Positions 1 through 6,594 of a stretch of 34,102 nucleotides of DNA are shown here, piece by piece. The stretch comes from Pseudomonadota bacterium (GTDB lineage: Bacteria; Pseudomonadota; Gammaproteobacteria; Pseudomonadales; Moraxellaceae), in the NCBI GenBank assembly GCA_021804565.1, contig JAJZHK010000032.1, forward strand, positions 1-34,102, read 5' to 3'. The notes under the pieces are model-generated. The model saw nothing but the letters and a program-made list of their open reading frames with translations. It searched no databases and had not been told where the DNA came from. The first letter of the stretch is position 1, and each line of letters begins with the position of its first letter. The position numbers and the translations under genes are program-made.

Positions 1-2
1 CC

Positions 3-440
3 ACCTACTCACGCAAGAACGGGCGCCAGTACCGCTACTACGTCTCCAAGTCGGAAAGCCGGTTCGGTGCACCGGGTAAGACTTATGACCGCTTGCCGGC
101 AGCGGAAATTGAATCGGCGGTGGTAGCGCAGATCCGCACGGTGCTGACCAGCCCGGAATCCATGGAATCGGTGGTGCGCTGCCTGCAACAGAGCAACTCC
201 CGTCTGGATGAAGCCAGTGCGGTATTGGCCATGGTCAGGATCAACGACATCTGGGATCAGCTGTTTCCGGTGGAGCAGCATCGCATTGCCAACCTGATGA
301 TTGAGCGCGTCGACATCGTCCATGCCGGCAGCGTGCAGGGCATCAAGATGACGTGGCGAGAATTGGGCTGGAAGGCGCTGCTGGAGGAGTTTGCGCCGCA
401 GAACATCGGTGCAGAACTGCTGGAGGTGGGACGATCATGA
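3..440 (+). CDS. Site-specific serine recombinase, C-terminal part (5' end outside window)
   Basis: The window opens inside this gene; the first complete codon is at 3. The visible 145 residues begin with a zinc-ribbon-like stretch of the type TYSRKNGRQYRYYVSK, then RLPAAEIESAVVAQIR and an extended helical tail. This is the usual C-terminal half of large serine recombinases carried by proteobacterial prophages and integrative elements; the catalytic resolvase domain with the active serine lies upstream and is not seen. These enzymes cut and rejoin attachment sites to integrate or excise an element. The stop overlaps the next start (ATGA, 437-440), so the three genes at 3-1287 form one translation-coupled unit. 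Family assignment rests on the zinc-ribbon pattern and is fairly secure; activity cannot be judged. Confidence 0.85.
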   Translation, partial: TYSRKNGRQYRYYVSKSESRFGAPGKTYDRLPAAEIESAVVAQIRTVLTSPESMESVVRCLQQSNSRLDEASAVLAMVRINDIWDQLFPVEQHRIANLMIERVDIVHAGSVQGIKMTWRELGWKALLEEFAPQNIGAELLEVGRS

Positions 441-811
441 ACGAAACCCTTGCAACCTTTATCCCCATGACGTTTCGCCGACGGGGTGTGCAGTTCATTG
501 CCCGTGAGGAGGAGCAACGGGTTCATGACGTCACCCTGATCGAAGGGCTGGCCCGGGCCTTCTACTGGCAACACCTGCTGGACACAGGCGTCATGAACAG
601 CGGAACCGCCATCGCACGCGCCGAGCGACGGCATCCCTCGGTGGTCAACGAACTGCTGCGCCTGACCCTGCTGGCACCGGACATCATTGAGCAGTTCATG
701 GCAGGTCAGCAGCCCGGCACCTTGACCCTGATGTGGTTCCAGCGCCACCGATTAATGGTCGACTGGCACGAACAACGACAGCTGATCGCTAGCTTTCAGG
801 AGGACGTATGA
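437..811 (+). CDS. Small helix-turn-helix-like protein A, recombinase-linked
   Basis: A 124-residue protein starting at the ATG that overlaps the recombinase stop; GGAGG at 422-426 lies 10 bases upstream. The central part (LIEGLARAFYWQHLLDTGV, then a polar segment and LLRLTLLAPDIIEQFMAGQ) matches a pattern common in small genes next to proteobacterial serine recombinases, often annotated loosely as LacI-like or HTH regulators. The segment TAIARAERRHPSVVNELLRL would be the helix-turn-helix. It is clearly paralogous to the next gene: both have (L/E)TFIP near the N terminus and the (F/H)YWQ/HWQ-LL-TG...LAPD(I/L)(I/V)E core. The likely role is DNA binding that assists or controls recombination, which is inference. 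No enzymatic motif is seen. Confidence 0.75.
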   Translation: MNETLATFIPMTFRRRGVQFIAREEEQRVHDVTLIEGLARAFYWQHLLDTGVMNSGTAIARAERRHPSVVNELLRLTLLAPDIIEQFMAGQQPGTLTLMWFQRHRLMVDWHEQRQLIASFQEDV

Positions 812-1287
812 GCAGAAAACATCGAGGCAAATTCCAGGGTGACCCGGTCACCTACCAGACACCACTGCCCGCCGGAGGCGTGAAGCTGGAGACCTTCATC
901 CCCTGGACGCTGATCAAGCGCGGCATCAAAAAGCAGATCATCACGCCGATTGATGCGCCACAGGAGTTTTTGGAAGAAGCTGCCAGAGAAAAACAGGCCA
1001 GAGCAGATTCTCAAGACAGTGCCTTGATGCGGGCATTGGGTCTGGCATACCACTGGCAACGGCTGCTGGAGACAGGGAGCTACAACTCCATGACCGAGAT
1101 CGCCACAGCGGAGGGGATGGATCTTGGCCAGGTCAGCAGAATCGCTCAACTGGTGCAACTGGCTCCCGACCTGGTCGAAGGCATCTCCCAGGGGAAGATC
1201 AAGGCAAGCATCAGCCAGTTGGTGCGCAACAAACTACCTGCATCCTGGCAGGCACAACATGAACTGCTGCATGCCGACCGAGGCTAA
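808..1287 (+). CDS. Small helix-turn-helix-like protein B, recombinase-linked (paralog of A)
   Basis: A 159-residue protein whose ATG overlaps the previous stop (ATGA, 808-811), with a strong AGGAGG at 798-803. The core ALMRALGLAYHWQRLLETG, the HTH-like MTEIATAEGMDLGQVSRIAQ and VQLAPDLVEGISQGK are the best family match of the pair; the ParB/KorB-like 'I(A/G)xxEgmdxxxVSRixxL' arrangement supports DNA binding. Compared with protein A it has extra residues at the N terminus and a polar insert before the core. A rho-independent terminator follows 16 bases after the stop, so this is the last gene of the unit. Function is inferred from context only. Confidence 0.78.
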   Translation: MSRKHRGKFQGDPVTYQTPLPAGGVKLETFIPWTLIKRGIKKQIITPIDAPQEFLEEAAREKQARADSQDSALMRALGLAYHWQRLLETGSYNSMTEIATAEGMDLGQVSRIAQLVQLAPDLVEGISQGKIKASISQLVRNKLPASWQAQHELLHADRG

Positions 1288-1303
1288 TCTCCTCATGCTT
1301 TCC

Positions 1304-1326
1304 ATACCGCCATCTGGCGGTTTTTT
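1304..1326 (+). terminator. Rho-independent terminator of the recombinase operon
   Basis: Stem ACCGCC (1306-1311) pairs with GGCGGT (1316-1321) around a 4-base loop and is followed by a run of six T (1321-1326). It sits directly after the second HTH-like gene. Confidence 0.8.
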
Positions 1327-1412
1327 ATGCCTATCTCTATCTCGGTCGCTTTCCCCTGAGCAGTTGCCGATGCAAACCCGCTGCCCGCAAACCCGCATAA
1401 AACCTGAATCGT

Positions 1413-1511
1413 GCCTCTTGGATGTTCAAGAGGCCAGCAGAGAGAATAGCGAGTAGAGAGATGAAAAATCCGCAGAGAATGGCAAGAAATGGGTCGGCAT
1501 GTTCAAGAGGC
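1413..1511. repeat. Inverted repeat plus 13-bp direct repeat near the ssrA 3' end
   Basis: GCCTCTTG (1413-1420) and CAAGAGGC (1427-1434) form a perfect 8-bp inverted repeat with a 6-base loop. Its right half is part of ATGTTCAAGAGGC (1422-1434), which recurs exactly at 1499-1511. The rest of 1327-1550 shows no convincing gene. The repeats lie between the recombinase operon and tmRNA, so a recombination or binding site is possible but unproven. Confidence 0.5.
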
Positions 1512-1553
1512 AAATCCCCGGAACCGCGCCAAATCTGGCGGTTCGCGGGCAAT

Positions 1554-1582
1554 AAAAAAGGCCGGAGAAGTCCCCGGCCTTT
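1554..1582 (-). terminator. Rho-independent terminator of ssrA
   Basis: On the minus strand AAAGGCCGG (from 1582-1574) pairs with CCGGCCTTT (1565-1557), followed by further T residues (1556-1554). It lies 7 bases beyond the CCA end of tmRNA. Confidence 0.85.
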
Positions 1583-1588
1583 CAGGAT

Positions 1589-1940
1589 TGGTGGAGGTGG
1601 CGGGAATTGAACCCGCGTCCGTCAGCACTCCGCCTTTGGTTCTACATGCGTAGCCGTATCTATGGGTTTAACGCTTCACTTCCCGATCGGCAGGGTGTGA
1701 CGCGCGAGCCTCTTAGGTTTTAGCTTTTGGCCCCGAGACAAAGCCTCCAGCGATCCTGTGTTTCATGCGCCAACATCCCCCGCCCACAGGCAGGCAAGTT
1801 CAGTCGTAAGCCGCTTAAGCGGCTAGTGCGTAAGCTTCGTCGTTGGCGACTATGCTTGTTGTGACTTTTAGGTACGAGAGCGTCACCCTCTCGGCATGCC
1901 CCTCCGGTTTCATTACCGCCGTCAAAGCCAGGTCACCCCC
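1589..1940 (-). ncRNA. ssrA: Transfer-messenger RNA (tmRNA)
   Basis: tmRNA rescues stalled ribosomes with SmpB and tags the unfinished peptide for proteolysis. Read on the minus strand, the 5' end GGGGGTG (1940-1934) pairs with CACCTCC before the terminal A-CCA (1592-1589), giving a 7-bp acceptor stem. The T-arm GGACGCGGGTTCAATTCCCGC is followed by this acceptor. The tag reading frame lies at 1847-1815: GCC AAC GAC GAA GCT TAC GCA CTA GCC GCT TAA, encoding ANDEAYALAA. The bases ATAGTC just before the resume codon match the conserved determinant. Length is about 352 nt, normal for gammaproteobacteria. Its partner gene smpB lies upstream on the same strand. End positions are from base pairing and may shift by a base. 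Confidence 0.97.
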
Positions 1941-1967
1941 TGATGGCACTTCATGACAACCACGTTC

Positions 1968-1973
1968 ATCATA
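1968..1973 (-). promoter_or_regulatory. Possible -10 element of ssrA
   Basis: TATGAT on the minus strand, about 28 bases upstream of the mature tmRNA 5' end, would give a short leader for RNase P to remove. No good -35 hexamer at standard spacing was found, so this is tentative. Confidence 0.35.
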
Positions 1974-2033
1974 ACACATGACGGCGGCTATCGGGGTTTT
2001 CAAGTGGATGTTTGCAAGGTGCAGGGGACGGCC

Positions 2034-2492
2034 CTAGTGCTGACGCAGGACGCGGCCTTTTTCGCGCTGCCAGTCCCGCTCTTTGATGGTCTCGCGCTTG
2101 TCATGGGTCTTTTTGCCTTTGACCAGAGCGATCTCGGCTTTGACCAGGCCGCGACTCCAGAACAGTTTGAGCGGTACGCAGGTGTAGCCTTTGCGTTCAA
2201 CGGAGCCTATGAGGTGGTTGAGCTCACGTCTTTGCAGGAGCAGCTTGCGTGTCCGCGTGCTGTCGATGCTGTGGTGGGTCGAGGCAGAGATCAGGGGCGA
2301 GATGTGCATGCCGATGAGAAAAGCCTCGCCGTGGTGGAGCAGGACGTAGGCATCTCCCAGGCTGGTTTTGCCGGCGCGTATCGACTTCACCTCCCACCCT
2401 TCTAGCGCGAGGCCGGCAACGAAAGTCTCTTCGATGAAGTATTCAAAACTTGCGCGCTTGTTGACGGCAATGGCGGAGCTGGGTTTGTTCAT
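2034..2492 (-). CDS. smpB: SsrA-binding protein SmpB
   Basis: SmpB (152 residues; E. coli 160) binds the tRNA-like part of tmRNA and places it in the ribosomal A site during trans-translation. Family hallmarks are plain: [31 protein letters not shown], the STRTRKLLL segment, and the basic C-terminal tail [23 protein letters not shown] that reaches into the mRNA channel. The ATG at 2492 matches the usual family start, but no Shine-Dalgarno precedes it; a good -10 ends 6 bases upstream, so the message may be leaderless (see promoter entry). ssrA follows downstream on the same strand. Confidence 0.97.
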   Translation of the reverse strand: MNKPSSAIAVNKRASFEYFIEETFVAGLALEGWEVKSIRAGKTSLGDAYVLLHHGEAFLIGMHISPLISASTHHSIDSTRTRKLLLQRRELNHLIGSVERKGYTCVPLKLFWSRGLVKAEIALVKGKKTHDKRETIKERDWQREKGRVLRQH

Positions 2493-2498
2493 GCCGGC

Positions 2499-2527
2499 AT
2501 TATAGGAGCCAGGGCCGACTTTGGAAA
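2499..2527 (-). promoter_or_regulatory. Putative sigma-70 promoter of smpB, leaderless start
   Basis: On the minus strand TTTCCA (2527-2522), a 17-base spacer and a perfect TATAAT (2504-2499) lie just upstream of smpB. Transcription would begin at about 2492, the A of the start codon itself, consistent with the lack of a ribosome-binding site. Confidence 0.5.
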
Positions 2528-2597
2528 GTTGTCATCTTGAGACCTTGACATAAAACACGCACAATCTACCGCCATATCGACGCTGAGGAGGTTCGTG

Positions 2598-3854
2598 ATG
2601 AAGGGCATGAGCAGGCAGGGGCATTGGCCCGACATGGGCAGCGCCGTCTGGTGGATCGCTCTGGCGACGCTGGGCCTGGGGCAGACCCTCCAGGCGGCGG
2701 TCATCGCGGCCCACCATGGTGGCTGGGTTTTCGTGGTGCCGCTGGCGCTGATCCTGCTGCTGCTGGCCCTGCCTTTGCGGCTGGCCGAGGCCTTGCTGGG
2801 CCGGCGCGCCTCGACCGCGCTGCTGCCGGGCATGGCCAAGCTCACCCGCGAGTGCGATGCGCCACGGGCCTACCGCATCTGGTCCTGGGGTAGCCTGCTC
2901 TTCAGCTGGATCGGGGTGGCTGTCGCCGGCATCATCAACGCCTGGTGCCTGACGTATCTCTTTCATATCGCCAGCAGCGGGGGGGCTTTCGCCCTGGACT
3001 ACAACGCCGCCATGGTCAGCTGGGGCATTCTGCCGGCCTGGGCGCTGTCCCTGGCCGTCGCCCTGCTGCTCAGTCAGCACGGCATTTTGCACCTGCCCTC
3101 GACCTTGCGTGGCGTCGGCTGGAGCGTGTTCGCCTTGCTGGTCCTGGCGGTGCTGCTGCAAGGCCGGCATATCCTCGAACTGGGGGGCAGCTGGGCGGCT
3201 CTGGGCCTGGCCAGCACTTGGTGGGCGGCCCTTGAACTGGCCTTGCAGTGGTGCGCCGGCGGGATGGGCTTGTGGTATGTGGCGGCGGTTTTCCTGCCCA
3301 GCTCGACCTCCTTGCCCCGTTTGGCCAGCTGGGTTTTTCTGGTGCAGGGCCTGTTATTGCTGATCAGCATGATGGCGCTGGCCGGTTTTTTGCCCTTGCT
3401 GGCCGAGCCCCGCGGTCTGCTCAGTTTTCTGCTGCTCGACCTTCCCAATGCCCTGGCCGGTGGCTCCGTGCTCATCGCCATCGTCCTCCTCAGCAGCCTG
3501 CTTCTGGCCAGCTGGGTGGCCATGGTGGCGCTGATCGAGCCGTTGCGCCTGGAGCTGGAGAGCCGTGACTGGCGGGCGCTATCGACCCAGGGTACTTTGC
3601 TGCTGGCCATCATTCTGGCCACCGCGCTGCTGCTCCTGCCCTGGCCCATGCACAGGCCGCTGCAGGTGGCGATGATCCTGTTGATGATGGTGCTTGCGGT
3701 CTTCACCGGCTGGGTCATGAAGATCAGCCATGCCCGCAAAGGCCTGGGGCTGTCTCCCGAGGGGCTCTACAACGCCTGGCGTATCGCCGTGCGCATCCTC
3801 GCGCCGCTCAGCCTGCTGGCCTTGCTGCTGCACCTGTGGCGTGGGGGGGCGTGA
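2598..3854 (+). CDS. Divergent SNF (neurotransmitter:sodium symporter)-like membrane protein
   Basis: A very hydrophobic 418-residue protein with roughly ten to eleven membrane segments. The N-terminal stretch ending in LRLAEALLGRR corresponds to the 'PLLLAELALGRR' end of transmembrane helix 2 in bacterial SNF/LeuT-fold transporters, and the length fits the shorter members of that family. The helix-1 motif GLGNxWRFPY, which lines the sodium and substrate sites, is replaced by GLGQTLQAAV, so sodium-coupled amino acid uptake cannot be assumed. ATG 2598 is preferred over GTG 2595 because GAGGAG (2585-2590) is 7 bases away. Its stop overlaps the start of rnfH, so both are cotranscribed. It sits where ratA usually lies in smpB-ratA-rnfH clusters. 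Family call moderate, substrate unknown. Confidence 0.65.
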   Translation: MKGMSRQGHWPDMGSAVWWIALATLGLGQTLQAAVIAAHHGGWVFVVPLALILLLLALPLRLAEALLGRRASTALLPGMAKLTRECDAPRAYRIWSWGSLLFSWIGVAVAGIINAWCLTYLFHIASSGGAFALDYNAAMVSWGILPAWALSLAVALLLSQHGILHLPSTLRGVGWSVFALLVLAVLLQGRHILELGGSWAALGLASTWWAALELALQWCAGGMGLWYVAAVFLPSSTSLPRLASWVFLVQGLLLLISMMALAGFLPLLAEPRGLLSFLLLDLPNALAGGSVLIAIVLLSSLLLASWVAMVALIEPLRLELESRDWRALSTQGTLLLAIILATALLLLPWPMHRPLQVAMILLMMVLAVFTGWVMKISHARKGLGLSPEGLYNAWRIAVRILAPLSLLALLLHLWRGGA

Positions 3855-4132
3855 TGCTCATCACGCTGGTGCAGGCTTTCCCAGACCACGCACAAAGCGT
3901 CGAGCTCGACCTGCCGGCAGGCAGTCGGGTGATCGACGCTTATCAGGCCTGCGGTCTGCAGGGCGAGGAGGGGCAACGCTTTGCCATCTACGGCAAGGAG
4001 GTTGAGGCTGAGCGGGTCTTGCGTGAGGGCGAGCGTATCGATCTGCTGCGCCCCCTGCGCCTGGATCCCAAGATCAGCCGGCGACAGCGGGTCGAAGCGG
4101 CGCGTTTGCGCCGGCTGCGCGCGTCGTCTTAG
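3854..4132 (+). CDS. rnfH: RnfH family ubiquitin-like protein
   Basis: A 92-residue protein of the RnfH/UPF0125 family, a beta-grasp fold of unsettled function often found beside smpB, ratA and bamE. The pattern matches: a hydrophobic first strand (MLITLVQAFP), VELDLPAGSRVIDAYQACGL, FAIYGKEV, and the hallmark RIDLLRPLRLDPKISRRQRVEAARLRR. The ATG shares its A with the preceding TGA (position 3854), indicating translational coupling to the transporter-like gene. The stop codon overlaps the stop of bamE on the other strand (TTAG, 4129-4132). Confidence 0.92.
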   Translation: MLITLVQAFPDHAQSVELDLPAGSRVIDAYQACGLQGEEGQRFAIYGKEVEAERVLREGERIDLLRPLRLDPKISRRQRVEAARLRRLRASS

Positions 4133-4566
4133 CTGCCGTCACCGTCGGCGCTGACGCCGGCATTTTTCTCGGCACTGGAGGCCGGTGTGACCAGGGGAAT
4201 CACCGCCACATGGGCCGGTATCTGGTCGGCACCGCTGATGCGCACCAGCTTGCCGCCATCGAACCAGAGGCTGAGATTGCGGTGTTTGACCGGCTCGATC
4301 TTGAGGTCACGCGCATAGGTGCCCGGACGGTAGGTGTAGATGTAGTCCCAGCGATCGGGATGAAAAGGATCGGCGAGCAAAGGACTGCCGAGCACAAAAC
4401 GCACCTGCGAAGGGCTCATGCCCAGGTGCAGTTCCTTGAGCTGCGTCTGGTCGACGACATTGCCCTGCTGCAGATCGATTTTATAGACACCGAGGTTGGG
4501 CATGTGGCAGGCGGTGAGCTGCATCGACAGGGCCAACAGGGCGATATAAGGTAGACGCTCGCTCAT
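4129..4566 (-). CDS. bamE: Outer membrane protein assembly factor BamE (SmpA/OmlA lipoprotein)
   Basis: BamE is a small lipoprotein of the BAM complex that inserts beta-barrel proteins into the outer membrane. The 145-residue product has a signal peptide ending in the lipobox LTAC (Cys20), then YKIDLQQGNVVDQTQLKELHLGMSPSQVRFVLGSPLLADPF, the conserved SmpA/OmlA core, and DRWDYIYTYRPG. The serine/alanine-rich tail after about residue 120 is extra compared with E. coli BamE and looks disordered. It is divergent from fur with a 62-base spacer that must hold both promoters; no Fur box was recognised there. Confidence 0.95.
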   Translation of the reverse strand: MSERLPYIALLALSMQLTACHMPNLGVYKIDLQQGNVVDQTQLKELHLGMSPSQVRFVLGSPLLADPFHPDRWDYIYTYRPGTYARDLKIEPVKHRNLSLWFDGGKLVRISGADQIPAHVAVIPLVTPASSAEKNAGVSADGDGS

Positions 4567-4628
4567 GATGCTTGAATTTCCAAGGTTCTTCCAGCATCCT
4601 AGCAGAAAATACGTCTTGAGACGAGTCC

Positions 4629-5081
4629 ATGTCCACCTCCAACGCCGATCTGCGCAAGGCTGGCCTCAAGGTCACCCTGCCCAGGATCAAGATTCTTGAA
4701 CTGCTGGAGTCCTCGCAGCAGCATCATATGAGCGCCGAAGACGTCTATAAGGCCTTGCTCGATCAGGGGGAGGACGTCGGTCTGGCCACCGTCTATCGTG
4801 TCCTCACCCAGTTTGAAGGTGCCGGCATCGTCCAGCGCCATCATTTCGAGTCGGGCTCTTCGGTGTTTGAGCTGAGCGACGGTGACCACCACGACCACAT
4901 CGTCTGCCGTCAGTGCGGACGCGTGTTTGAGTTCACCGACCGCATCATCGAAGACCGCCAGGAAGCCATCGCCCTGGAGATGGGTTTTGAGCTGAAAGGC
5001 CATGCCTTGCACCTGTATGGGGACTGTCATCGCCAGGCTTGTGCCCTGGAAGGCGGCAAACCCAAGCCAGCTCTCGGCTGA
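4629..5081 (+). CDS. fur: Ferric uptake regulator Fur
   Basis: Fur represses iron-uptake genes when loaded with ferrous iron. The 150-residue protein has the winged-helix N-terminal domain (RKAGLKVTLPRIKILELLE, then SAEDVYKALL and the recognition helix region GLATVYRVLTQFEGAGIVQR) and the metal-binding dimerisation domain with HHDH at 87-90, CRQC (Cys93, Cys96) and the second pair CHRQAC (Cys133, Cys138) that forms the structural zinc site. The bamE-fur divergent arrangement is conserved in gammaproteobacteria. The stop is only 9 bases before the oxidoreductase start, so the two are probably cotranscribed. Confidence 0.97.
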   Translation: MSTSNADLRKAGLKVTLPRIKILELLESSQQHHMSAEDVYKALLDQGEDVGLATVYRVLTQFEGAGIVQRHHFESGSSVFELSDGDHHDHIVCRQCGRVFEFTDRIIEDRQEAIALEMGFELKGHALHLYGDCHRQACALEGGKPKPALG

Positions 5082-5090
5082 GGACCGCTC

Positions 5091-6083
5091 GTGAAAGCCA
5101 TGGTCGTGCATGAGCACGGAGCGCCAGAGGTTTTTGTCCTGGACAACGTGCCTTTGCCGGCGCCCCTGCCGGATCAGGTGCGCCTGCGTGTGCGCTCGAG
5201 CAGCGTCAATCCCATCGATTGCAAGATACGCAGTGGCGCCCTGCCCCTGGGCGCCAGCCCCCCGGCCATCCTGCACATCGATGTCGCCGGTGTCGTCGGC
5301 GCCATCGGCGAGGCGGTGAGCGGTTTTGAGGAGGGCGACCGTGTCTTCGGTTTTGCTGGCGGCCTGCTCGCCTATCCGGGCGCCCTGGCCGAGTACGTCT
5401 GCGTTCCAGCGGCCGCCCTGGCGCGCATCCCCACCACCTTGGACTTCAGTCACGCCGGGGTGCTGCCCGTGGCGGCCTGTACCGCCTGGGAGGCCATCCA
5501 CGAACGGGCGCAGGTCGTCGCTGGCGAAAGTGTCCTGGTGCAGGGCGGTGCCGGCGGGGTGGGGCATATGGCCGTGCAGCTGGCGCATGCGTGCGGCGCG
5601 CGCGTGCACGCCACGGTCTCCTCGGCGCCAAAAGCCGAGCTGGTCCGTCGGCTTGGCGCCACGGCAGCCATCGACTATCGGCAGCTCGAGCCGAGTGACA
5701 TCATCCGCGAGTACACCGACGGCCAGGCCTATGACGTGGTCATCGACACCGTCGGCGGCGCCGCTCTGCACAAAGCCTTGTTGCTCGCCAAGCCCGGTGG
5801 GCGCGTCGTCAGCATCGCCGCGCGCGGTAGCCACGACCTCTCCCCCATGCATGGCAAAGGACTGCGTCTCGACGTCGTCTTCGCGATCCGCCCTTTCGTC
5901 GAAGACCGTGGCTTTGAGCGCCTGGCGGAGCGTCTGCAGCAGGTCGCTCGCGCCTGTGAGCAGGGTCAGCTGCATCCGGTCCTGCACGAGCGCATCTACA
6001 CCTACTCCGACGTGGCCGAGGCGCATCGCTGTCTTGAGTCTGGCGCGGCGCTCGGCAAGATCGCCTTGATCAATGATCTGTAG
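5091..6083 (+). CDS. MDR-family NADPH quinone oxidoreductase / zinc-type alcohol dehydrogenase-like protein
   Basis: A 330-residue medium-chain dehydrogenase/reductase. The N terminus MKAMVVHEHGAPEVF, the GroES-like segment SSSVNPIDCKIRSG and the Rossmann glycine motif VQGGAGGVGHMAVQLA with following LGATAAIDYR are typical of the quinone oxidoreductase branch. The cysteine-rich structural zinc loop of true alcohol dehydrogenases is absent, so a zinc-free NADPH-dependent reductase acting on quinones or enals is the best guess; the substrate is unknown. GTG 5091 is chosen because family members begin MKA and GAGGA at 5080-5084 is 6 bases upstream; ATG 5100 is the alternative. It follows fur by 9 bases, and its 3' end overlaps the converging minus-strand gene by 14 bases. 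Confidence 0.85.
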   Translation: MKAMVVHEHGAPEVFVLDNVPLPAPLPDQVRLRVRSSSVNPIDCKIRSGALPLGASPPAILHIDVAGVVGAIGEAVSGFEEGDRVFGFAGGLLAYPGALAEYVCVPAAALARIPTTLDFSHAGVLPVAACTAWEAIHERAQVVAGESVLVQGGAGGVGHMAVQLAHACGARVHATVSSAPKAELVRRLGATAAIDYRQLEPSDIIREYTDGQAYDVVIDTVGGAALHKALLLAKPGGRVVSIAARGSHDLSPMHGKGLRLDVVFAIRPFVEDRGFERLAERLQQVARACEQGQLHPVLHERIYTYSDVAEAHRCLESGAALGKIALINDL

Positions 6084-6594
6084 CGGCCGCGGCACAGGGG
6101 CCGGGCGCCGGTGCCGCTTTTCGTTGCGGCCAGAACCAGAAGTGGTGTGCAGCGGGCGCAGGCGCCGCAGGGACCGGCGCCGGCAACGGATCGATGTACA
6201 GGTGCAGGTGCAGGCGCGGCGGCGGCTCCTGGCTGAGCGGGTGTGACTGCAAGGCGTAGGCCTTGAAGTCGATGTGCGCCTCGCCAGCCGCCACGGCACG
6301 ATAGACCAGATCATTGGCATGGCGTTCGCTCAGGTGCAGGGCCTGCAGCTGCGTCTGTTGCGCGCTATCGCGCAGGGCCTGCACCGCAGGCTCAGCCTGC
6401 GGCTCGGGCTGATCGAGCCAGTACAGCTGGTCGGCCTGCGGCAGGCTGATCAAGAGCAGGTCCCCGGGATGCAGGTGCAGCTGCGCCGTGCTCGCTGCCT
6501 GCGGCCAGCTCCATAGACGCACCGCGCCGCCTTCACAGGCCAGCGTCGGCAGGGCGAGGGCGAGGCCCAGACCGGCCCACAGTCGCGCGTTCAT
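6070..6594 (-). CDS. Exported small protein of unknown function, linked to the CHASE2 protein
   Basis: A 174-residue product with an N-terminal signal sequence (MNARLWAGLGLALALPTLAC); the cysteine is not in a canonical lipobox, so periplasmic export by signal peptidase I is as likely as lipidation. The middle is beta-rich: HLHPGDLLLISLPQADQLYW and later LVYRAVAAGEAHIDFKAY. That spacing is loosely reminiscent of chagasin-type (I42) protease inhibitors, but the diagnostic NPTTG loop is missing, so this is only a suggestion. The tail is rich in proline and alanine. Its start overlaps the stop of the CHASE2 gene, so the two proteins are likely made together and may act together at the envelope. 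Confidence 0.7.
   Translation of the reverse strand: MNARLWAGLGLALALPTLACEGGAVRLWSWPQAASTAQLHLHPGDLLLISLPQADQLYWLDQPEPQAEPAVQALRDSAQQTQLQALHLSERHANDLVYRAVAAGEAHIDFKAYALQSHPLSQEPPPRLHLHLYIDPLPAPVPAAPAPAAHHFWFWPQRKAAPAPGPCAAAATDH

Noticed and set aside
1..1588. Duplicate of the tmRNA 3' end as a tyrosine-integrase attachment site
   Set aside because: No second copy of the T-arm/acceptor sequence is present left of ssrA within the window.
2545..2550. TTGACA as -35 of the SNF-like gene
   Set aside because: A perfect -35 hexamer, but no acceptable -10 lies 16-18 bases downstream, so no promoter is annotated.
4567..4628. Fur box in the bamE-fur spacer
   Set aside because: No GATAATGATAATC-like hexamer arrangement could be found in the 62 bases.
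4599..6320. Long minus-strand open frame (about 570 codons) opposite fur and the oxidoreductase
   Set aside because: Antisense shadow of two well-supported genes in high-GC DNA; the translation has no recognisable family pattern and low complexity.
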